DNA of 22,730 nucleotides from a virus, in IMG/VR virus record IMGVR_UViG_3300034198_009672, positions 1 to 22,730 of that record. One strand, given 5' to 3'. A model generated the notes under the pieces. It was given only the letters and a program-made list of their open reading frames with translations. It had not been told where the DNA came from and searched no databases. The position numbers were made by a program, and so were the translations under genes. Of this stretch, positions 18,851-22,730 are shown in pieces; position 1 is the stretch's first letter, and each line of letters opens with the position of its first letter.

Positions 18851-19127
18851 TGTTGGGGTTTCTTTTATCTTGGTGCTCCAAATTGTGGTGCATATCTAAC
18901 GTTTCACTTTCGTGAAACTTAGCGCGGCAAAACGTGCACTTAAATCCTGGCTGACGGTCAATGTAGGTATCGCCGTTACCATCGGGGTCAGCCACACGTT
19001 TGGGGCCTTCTCCTACCTTGAGGATGTAGCGCCGTTTAGCGCTTTCTTCCCAACGCCTACGCTCGTAGTCCGTTTTAATGTAGCGCGGGGCACTGAATTG
19101 CCCGCCCTGGTGTTCCTTGGATACCAC
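18834..19127 (-). CDS. C2H2 zinc-finger protein (97 residues)
   Basis: Starts with GTG at 19127, supported by GAGGAGTTTTC. The N-terminal 40 residues are basic (GGQFSAPRYIKTDYERRRWE, ESAKRRYILKV). A single classical finger follows: FKCTFCRAKFHESETLDMHH NLEH, with CxxC and HxxxxH spaced around Phe and Leu hydrophobic positions. The tail is DKRNPNNDPPN. One C2H2 finger can bind DNA weakly or mediate protein contacts. The gene diverges from the plus-strand island at 19207, sharing an intergenic region of 79 bases. Confidence 0.85.
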   Translation of the reverse strand: MVSKEHQGGQFSAPRYIKTDYERRRWEESAKRRYILKVGEGPKRVADPDGNGDTYIDRQPGFKCTFCRAKFHESETLDMHHNLEHQDKRNPNNDPPN

Positions 19128-19191
19128 GAAAACTCCTCAAAGACTTTGTACCAGTTTACGCGACACGCAACCCCCACGTCTTTGCAACTTG

Positions 19192-19206
19192 TGCTACCCT
19201 AACCTC
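19192..19206 (+). promoter_or_regulatory. Leaderless promoter box TGC-TACCCT-N6-ATG
   Basis: TGC (19192-19194), TACCCT (19195-19200), AACCTC, ATG 19207, with no Shine-Dalgarno. Same geometry as other leaderless starts. Confidence 0.55.
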
Positions 19207-19440
19207 ATGGATATGTACATTGGAACTAGCCAAGATTACGCCATAGGCGCGAAAGTGCCTTCTCAGTCGGTAGTATTTTACGATATGCAACTGGCACGAG
19301 AATACGCCCATGCAAAAGCAGAGGAACGGGGCGCTTTGTTTGGGAATGTTTATCGGATAGCATACGAACTTGATGAAAACCAGCTCTTTGTCGAGCGTCG
19401 CCCCACGCGTATCGAAGAGCATGTCGCCTGGTCCATTTAG
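19207..19440 (+). CDS. 77-residue protein, possibly an ART-like fragment
   Basis: ATG 19207 is chosen because the leaderless box sits six bases upstream; a longer frame to the left lacks any site. The protein reads MDMYIGTSQDYAIGAKVPSQ SVVFYDMQLAREYAHAKAEE, then RGALFGNVYRIAYELDENQL. The layout 'YxGTS...VVFYD...AREYA....VYRIAYEL' recalls the 'strand-S/T-helix-strand' half of ADP-ribosyltransferase folds, and it resembles the WTTEKYVAQSFA region of the gene at 17020. It lacks a clear catalytic Glu. It might be an ART relative, an inhibitor or an unrelated alpha/beta protein. It opens the plus-strand island with the DUF2637 gene one base later. Confidence 0.65.
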   Translation: MDMYIGTSQDYAIGAKVPSQSVVFYDMQLAREYAHAKAEERGALFGNVYRIAYELDENQLFVERRPTRIEEHVAWSI

Positions 19441-19524
19441 GTGTTCCGGCACGACGACCCTGTTTACAAAGGGTTTCCTGATTTAAACTACAGAGATGTA
19501 AGGATTTCTATGAAGGAGGACACG

Positions 19525-20064
19525 TTGTCTAATTTTGTTCCGTCTGGGGCTACTCCAGCTCCTAAAAAGCCCATCGTTAGCCCAAAGAAAGGTCAACCTG
19601 TGACAAGAACTCGTAAATCAAATACGGGAGCGCAATCGCGCATTAACGCCGATAACATTTGGCTGTACCGTTTTATTGCTCTTGGCGTTATTGCTGGAGC
19701 TCTCGCCGCCTTTGCAACGTCATGGGCAGGTCTGCTTTACGTTGCCGAATGGCAAGCGCTTGCTCCTGAGTGGCAGTGGCTCACTCCCGTAATGATTGAC
19801 ATTCCCATTGTTGTTCTAAGCCTTGGCGCACTTGCAAAGCGTAGCCGTGGAGAGAACCAGTGGTGGTTCCTTGCTTTTGCCATTTTCCTAACTCTGCTCT
19901 CGTCGGTCGCAAACTTTGTCCACACGGTGGCAGTTCGTGGCCTTAATGACTACACTGATTGGACTGGAGCACTGTTGAACGCTCTTGCTCCCGCATTCGT
20001 GCTTTTGACTACAGAAGTTCTTGGAAGTTTGGTAACACGTCCAGTAAAGAAGGCTAAAAAGTAG
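19525..20064 (+). CDS. DUF2637/SpdB-like four-span membrane protein
   Basis: I choose TTG 19525 as start: a near-perfect AAGGAGG (19513-19519) sits five bases upstream. An ATG at 19510 and a GTG at 19441, in the same frame, would place the ribosome site inside the gene. The protein has 179 residues. A Pro/Lys-rich N-terminus (SGATPAPKKPIVSPKKGQPV) is followed by four transmembrane helices at about 46-73, 86-104, 113-135 and 148-169, with NADNIWLYRFIALGVIAGAL and LTPVMIDIPIVVLSLGALAK as typical parts. It matches DUF2637 proteins of actinobacterial plasmids and phages, related to SpdB of conjugative plasmids. Exact function is unsettled; membrane docking of a secretion or transfer system is suggested. 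Confidence 0.8.
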   Translation: MSNFVPSGATPAPKKPIVSPKKGQPVTRTRKSNTGAQSRINADNIWLYRFIALGVIAGALAAFATSWAGLLYVAEWQALAPEWQWLTPVMIDIPIVVLSLGALAKRSRGENQWWFLAFAIFLTLLSSVANFVHTVAVRGLNDYTDWTGALLNALAPAFVLLTTEVLGSLVTRPVKKAKK

Positions 20065-20089
20065 CACTAGTTATCAAGAGGGGTAACGC

Positions 20090-20842
20090 ATGAGTGATAA
20101 ACCGACTATACGAATGCAATTGTTTTACTACCGCAACAGGTGGCAGTGGTTTTGGAAACCAGCTATTAAAAAGCAAGTTTCTAAAGCCACGCCCCGGTTG
20201 CCCAAGATGCCTAAAGTATCTGTGCACCCATCTGTAAGGTATTTCTTTAGTGATGTCTATTGTTACCGCCAAAAAATAACGGCGTTTATTTGGGCAACCG
20301 CGCTTATGTGTATTCCAGGAACTGTTTTAGCTCCTTTTGGTCCAGCAAACGCTGGGGACTACTCTGCGTCAAACCAAGAGGTTACAGCTAATTCGTGGGA
20401 AGCAACAATTCACCGTGATGGGTTGTACAAACCGCAACTTATCTATCCCGTTGGTAATGTCAAGATTGCCAGTCCGTATGGTTGGCGTACCGCTCCCTGC
20501 GCCAACTGCTCAAGCGACCATACCGGGACAGACTTTGAGGTACCCGCTGGAACTCCTGTTCGAGCTGCTATGTCCGGTACAGTTGTGTTTGCAGGTTGGA
20601 AGGGGAGCTACGGTTACCTTATGATGATTGATGCCGGTTATGGCTACGTTACGTACTACGCGCACATGATTGACGGGTCTATTCCTTCTAAGTTTGTGTT
20701 GGGAAGCCGTGTCAACATGGGAGACGTAATTGGGCTTGTGGGTTGTACCGGAGCGTGTACAGGGGCACATTTGCACTTTGGAATACAAGAAGAAGGGGTC
20801 TATGTAGACCCAATGCCACTACTTCAGAAGTACGCCTCCTGA
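20090..20842 (+). CDS. Membrane-anchored M23 peptidase (lysostaphin-type)
   Basis: Encodes 250 residues; ATG 20090 has GAGGGG upstream. Residues 1-60 are basic and cytoplasmic (YYRNRWQWFWKPAIKKQVSK). Residues 62-83 form a transmembrane or uncleaved signal helix (KITAFIWATALMCIPGTVL). The M23 domain lies outside: SSDHTGTDFEV (His144, Asp148), TYYAHM (His192) and GAHLHFG (His227, His229), the full metal and catalytic set, plus ASPYGWRTAPCANC. The enzyme would cut peptide cross-bridges in the cell wall. Its topology suggests use during infection or surface remodelling, or possibly with the DUF2637 partner encoded immediately upstream; it is not part of the main lysin gene. Confidence 0.9.
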   Translation: MSDKPTIRMQLFYYRNRWQWFWKPAIKKQVSKATPRLPKMPKVSVHPSVRYFFSDVYCYRQKITAFIWATALMCIPGTVLAPFGPANAGDYSASNQEVTANSWEATIHRDGLYKPQLIYPVGNVKIASPYGWRTAPCANCSSDHTGTDFEVPAGTPVRAAMSGTVVFAGWKGSYGYLMMIDAGYGYVTYYAHMIDGSIPSKFVLGSRVNMGDVIGLVGCTGACTGAHLHFGIQEEGVYVDPMPLLQKYAS

Positions 20843-20848
20843 ATTGTT

Positions 20849-20863
20849 TGTCACACTAAAGGT
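20849..20863 (+). promoter_or_regulatory. Leaderless promoter box TGT-CACACT-N6-ATG
   Basis: TGT (20849-20851), CACACT (20852-20857), AAAGGT, ATG 20864. AAAGG is only one base from the start, too close for a ribosome site, which again favours a leaderless start. Confidence 0.5.
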
Positions 20864-21073
20864 ATGAAACCTAACGACCACTTTAACCAAGGTGTGTCTG
20901 AGGCATTGCGCGAAGCGCAGAAACGGGCAAACACAGAGAAGCGGTCTATTAAAGTTGGCAACGTATGGGTAAACCCGTCCGTATCCGCTTTAGCTAAAAG
21001 GACTAAGGTGACAGAACGATTACCAGAAGTGTTTGACGATTTCCCCCGACGTATTGCACCTAGGAACGACTAG
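20864..21073 (+). CDS. 69-residue small basic protein, unknown function
   Basis: Starts at ATG 20864 (MKPNDHFNQGVSEALREAQK) and reads on as RANTEKRSIKVGNVWVNPSV and SALAKRTKVTERLPEVFDDF. It is polar with an N-terminal helix and one probable beta segment around KVGNVWVNP. No family recognised. It is the last gene of the plus-strand island; it has its own leaderless box and so may be made separately from the M23 gene. Its stop codon lies in a palindrome shared with the converging minus-strand gene. Confidence 0.65.
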   Translation: MKPNDHFNQGVSEALREAQKRANTEKRSIKVGNVWVNPSVSALAKRTKVTERLPEVFDDFPRRIAPRND

Positions 21074-21077
21074 TCGT
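21066..21077. promoter_or_regulatory. 12-base palindrome with stop codons of both converging genes
   Basis: ACGACTAGTCGT reads the same on both strands and contains TAG for the plus gene (21071-21073) and for the minus gene (21072-21070). The genes overlap by four bases. Confidence 0.8.
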
Positions 21078-21228
21078 CTTCAGAGAGCTTATGCCCCAGG
21101 TCGTTCCAACATTCGCGGCATTTCCCCAGCCACAGTTCTCCTACGTCATCCTTGCAAGCGCTACAGGCTAACACTGTTCTCCAAATGGTTTTATACGGAA
21201 TCTTTATACCGGGGGTGTGAATACCCAT
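21070..21228 (-). CDS. Zinc-ribbon microprotein (CxxC...CxxC)
   Basis: From ATG 21228 the product reads MGIHTPGIKIPYKTIWRTVL, then ACSACKDDVGELWLGKCREC and WNDLGHKLSEDD (52 residues). The paired CSAC and CREC motifs 12 residues apart form a compact zinc ribbon. This start overlaps the ParB-like gene by 38 bases and has no ribosome site. A GTG at 21174 has GGAG four bases upstream, lies beyond the previous stop and would give a 34-residue product that keeps both motifs; I consider it equally likely. The role is unknown; zinc ribbons of this size often contact proteins or nucleic acid. Confidence 0.65.
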   Translation of the reverse strand: MGIHTPGIKIPYKTIWRTVLACSACKDDVGELWLGKCRECWNDLGHKLSEDD

Positions 21229-21757
21229 GATAACGCAAAGGCAAGAATTCGTCAGGTCGGTCTCTCGCCATTACGGCAACTCGGTGATGACCGTCTGTAA
21301 GGAATGAGCTCTGCAAGTCCATGCGGATAGGCTCTTCCCAGTTGTACCCCTTCTCAGCAATGTCTTTGGTCAAACCGCCAAATTCACCGTTCTTCCACTT
21401 AAAGCTCTCGGGTACATCAACCTCGTTGTCTGACTCAGCTGCTTTGCGAGCCATAAGAGCCTCGTCGCTCTCGTAAACGGGCTCTTTTCCTACCCAAGCT
21501 TTTTTACGACTATTCCACACCTTTGGTTTACCACCAACAATCCTGTGGTCCATCAATTTTGCATGACCCAAGATTTCGGGCGCTGTGGCAAAGAACGGGG
21601 GCGTAATAGACCCGTCTGAGTTCCTAGCAAAAAGTTGCTGAGAAACATTGGGGTTTAATTCTGGCTCAGGTGCGGGAGTAGGCTTAGCCTTCTTATCTTC
21701 GTACTTAGACCAGTTAATACCACCGAGAGCATTGGGGTCTTTTTTCTTACGAGCCAT
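21191..21757 (-). CDS. ParB/sulfiredoxin-like protein (188 residues)
   Basis: Starts at ATG 21757, six bases after a TGT-CAGACT promoter box and without a ribosome site. The N-terminus is basic and Pro-rich (MARKKKDPNALGGINWSKYE). The core near the C-terminus reads FGGLTKDIAEKGYNWEEPIR, then MDLQSSFLTDGHHRVAVMAR and RPDEFLPLRYHGYSHPRYKD. The DGHHRVAVM segment (155-163) matches the G-H-HR-xAxA box of ParB-like domains, the same motif as GEGHHRLAAA in the gene at 12137-12709, although the rest is different. A nucleotide-binding or nuclease role is likely by family; specificity is unknown. Confidence 0.75.
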   Translation of the reverse strand: MARKKKDPNALGGINWSKYEDKKAKPTPAPEPELNPNVSQQLFARNSDGSITPPFFATAPEILGHAKLMDHRIVGGKPKVWNSRKKAWVGKEPVYESDEALMARKAAESDNEVDVPESFKWKNGEFGGLTKDIAEKGYNWEEPIRMDLQSSFLTDGHHRVAVMARDRPDEFLPLRYHGYSHPRYKDSV

Positions 21758-21772
21758 AAACTAAGTCTGACA
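21758..21772 (-). promoter_or_regulatory. Leaderless promoter box TGT-CAGACT-N6-ATG
   Basis: Minus strand: TGT (21772-21770), CAGACT (21769-21764), TAGTTT, ATG 21757. It stands between the small acidic gene ending at 21776 and the ParB-like gene. Confidence 0.55.
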
Positions 21773-21775
21773 GAA

Positions 21776-21973
21776 TTAGTCGTCGTCTTCTTCGCTAAAT
21801 TCCGAGACTACCCAGCCTGGGATGTCCATAATGCTCATGAGGACCGCTTCTGCCGCCTCTTGACTAAGACCGGCTTCTTCCAAGTGCGCCATTGCACCCT
21901 TCATCATCGCGGCATAGTCTGCAATCTCTTCGAGTGCTTCCATGAGCCGTGCGCGAGTCTCTTCACTGGACAT
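21776..21973 (-). CDS. 65-residue acidic helical protein
   Basis: ATG 21973 overlaps the previous stop as TGATG and GGAG lies seven bases upstream; a longer in-frame reading 11 codons upstream is inside the preceding gene. The protein reads MSSEETRARLMEALEEIADY, AAMMKGAMAHLEEAGLSQEA and AEAVLMSIMDIPGWVVSEFS, ending in EEDDD. It appears to be a compact helical bundle rich in Met, Ala and Glu. No family recognised. Tight coupling to the zinc-finger gene suggests a joint role. Confidence 0.75.
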   Translation of the reverse strand: MSSEETRARLMEALEEIADYAAMMKGAMAHLEEAGLSQEAAEAVLMSIMDIPGWVVSEFSEEDDD

Positions 21974-22659
21974 CAGTAATCTCCGTAAGGGTACTTCTCT
22001 CCCCAACCTTTTTCATAAAGGTTTTTTTCGTGCTGGTGAATAGCTTGCGATTCAGAGTCGTCCTTGTGCGTCATGCCACTTTGCGTCATACGATTTAGGT
22101 GGTGCATGTGACTCATGCCTTCTTCAAGGTGGTGCATAGGGTCATCTACTGATGAACCATGAGAAACCCCGTGTGCAAACTGTGTTAAGTGAACATGGGC
22201 TAAGTCAGAGACTTCCCGAACCGCATCGTGCCGGTGCTCAGGCTCTGTAGCCAAAGCACGGGCTCTTAAAGTATTGAGGTGAGAAAGCGCGGCAACAAGA
22301 GGGCGATATACGGGGTGTACCTTTAGTTCATTCTCGCCCTCAGCCTGTTTACGAGAGACCTTTTCAATACGTGCTTGACGTTCCTGCTGCCACTCCAGCT
22401 CTCGAACGTTCTGCGGAGCATGTACCTCTTCTTGAGTCATACCCATTGCCTCAGCAAGCTCAGGGCGAATACGCGCCATCTGAACCATATCGGGGCTAGG
22501 ACCGCTGTTCTCGTGCGGGTGCATCATCTCAATGTGCGCCTTACGACGGTCAGCCCTAGTAAAGGTAGCCTGACAGCCTGGGCTAACGCAACCAAAGCCA
22601 TTCATGAATCCGGGCTTAGCTTTTTCGCCGCCCCATTCATCCATCTCAAAGTTTTCCAT
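21973..22659 (-). CDS. C2H2 zinc-finger protein with His-rich tail
   Basis: Encodes 228 residues from ATG 22659; AAGGA lies 11 bases upstream. The N-terminus (about 22-47) is a finger: FGCVSPGCQATFTRADRRKA HIEMMHP, with CxxxxC and HxxxxH. A helical middle follows (RPELAEAMGMTQEEVHAPQN, ELEWQQERQARIEKVSRKQA). The C-terminal 70 residues are unusually rich in His (VSHGSSVDDPMHHLEEGMSH, MHHLNRMTQSGMTHKDD), which might bind further metal. It resembles the finger protein at 18834 only in its first part. It may bind DNA or act as a scaffold; no known family is assigned. Confidence 0.75.
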   Translation of the reverse strand: MENFEMDEWGGEKAKPGFMNGFGCVSPGCQATFTRADRRKAHIEMMHPHENSGPSPDMVQMARIRPELAEAMGMTQEEVHAPQNVRELEWQQERQARIEKVSRKQAEGENELKVHPVYRPLVAALSHLNTLRARALATEPEHRHDAVREVSDLAHVHLTQFAHGVSHGSSVDDPMHHLEEGMSHMHHLNRMTQSGMTHKDDSESQAIHQHEKNLYEKGWGEKYPYGDY

Positions 22660-22679
22660 AAGTCAAGTATTCCTTAGTT

Positions 22680-22730
22680 TCAATTCTCATACCGGTCAAT
22701 AACATCGCCCTTGGGATTGCCCCCCGTAAT
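22680..22730 (-). CDS. C-terminal end of an upstream gene (cut by window edge)
   Basis: The minus strand is open from the right edge to TGA at 22682-22680 and reads ITGGNPKGDVIDRYEN. The phase fits a normal gene end 20 bases before the zinc-finger gene. Too short for any assignment, and coding status depends on sequence outside the window. Confidence 0.45.
   Translation of the reverse strand: MTGGNPKGDVIDRYEN

Noticed and set aside
19525-20064. Four-span membrane protein as the phage holin
   Set aside because: Its pattern fits DUF2637 and its distance and opposite strand from the lysin argue against it; the holin-like hairpin is in the lysin itself.

Overview
The window looks like part of the genome of a tailed double-stranded DNA phage (Caudoviricetes) infecting an actinobacterium. 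The virion-assembly core lies on the minus strand and reads right to left: large terminase subunit, a small conserved virion-type protein, portal, coiled-coil scaffold, and the start of a major capsid protein cut off by the left window edge. The actinobacterial assignment is an inference. It rests on a DUF2637/SpdB-like membrane protein, a DUF2746-like coiled-coil protein, many start codons with no Shine-Dalgarno but a -10-like box six bases upstream (leaderless genes), and frequent GTG starts. Base composition looks moderate in GC by eye, which would fit a low-GC actinobacterial host; no specific host can be named.

Layout, from the right edge in the main (minus) transcription direction. 22.7-21.1 kb: C2H2 zinc-finger/His-rich protein, small acidic protein, a ParB/sulfiredoxin-like protein and a CxxC...CxxC microprotein. 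19.2-21.1 kb: a plus-strand island with a small ART-like protein, DUF2637, a membrane-anchored M23 peptidase and a small basic protein. 19.1-15.2 kb: another zinc finger, a 59-residue protein, a HExxH gluzincin-like protein, an ADP-ribosyltransferase-like protein, a second HExxH protein and a calcineurin-like metallophosphoesterase with an N-terminal HTH. 15.1-12.8 kb: a modular lysin (M23-like, three peptidoglycan-binding repeats, helical linker, holin-like TM hairpin), then a ribonucleotide reductase small subunit with the residue signature of class Ic. 12.8-11.5 kb: a tiny basic protein, a ParB-like protein and two GNAT-like paralogues, three of which share the N-terminal peptide MGRxNxDFxG. 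11.4-11.0 kb: tRNA-Asn and two plus-strand microproteins. 11.0-5.4 kb: a secreted Pro/Thr-rich protein and a long series of small accessory or virion proteins. 5.4-0 kb: terminase, portal, scaffold, capsid.

Working together: terminase, portal, scaffold and capsid build and fill the head; the lysin and the second M23 enzyme act on the cell wall; the R2 protein would support dNTP supply with an R1 partner not seen here. The enzyme-like small proteins between 11.5 and 22 kb form dense overlapping gene strings (TAATG, GTGA, TGATG junctions). They are either early takeover proteins or, more speculatively, proteins carried in the virion. The most notable points are: (1) a repeated leaderless-promoter module, TGN-(T/C)ANNNT-N6-ATG; (2) the MGRxNxDFxG N-terminal tag shared by unrelated domains, with 23 identical bases at two gene starts; (3) a class Ic-type R2; (4) an endolysin-holin fusion whose M23 domain lacks its first metal-binding His; and (5) the cluster of zincin, ART, ParB-like, GNAT and phosphoesterase genes. 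Several genes under 60 codons are reported from direct reading.
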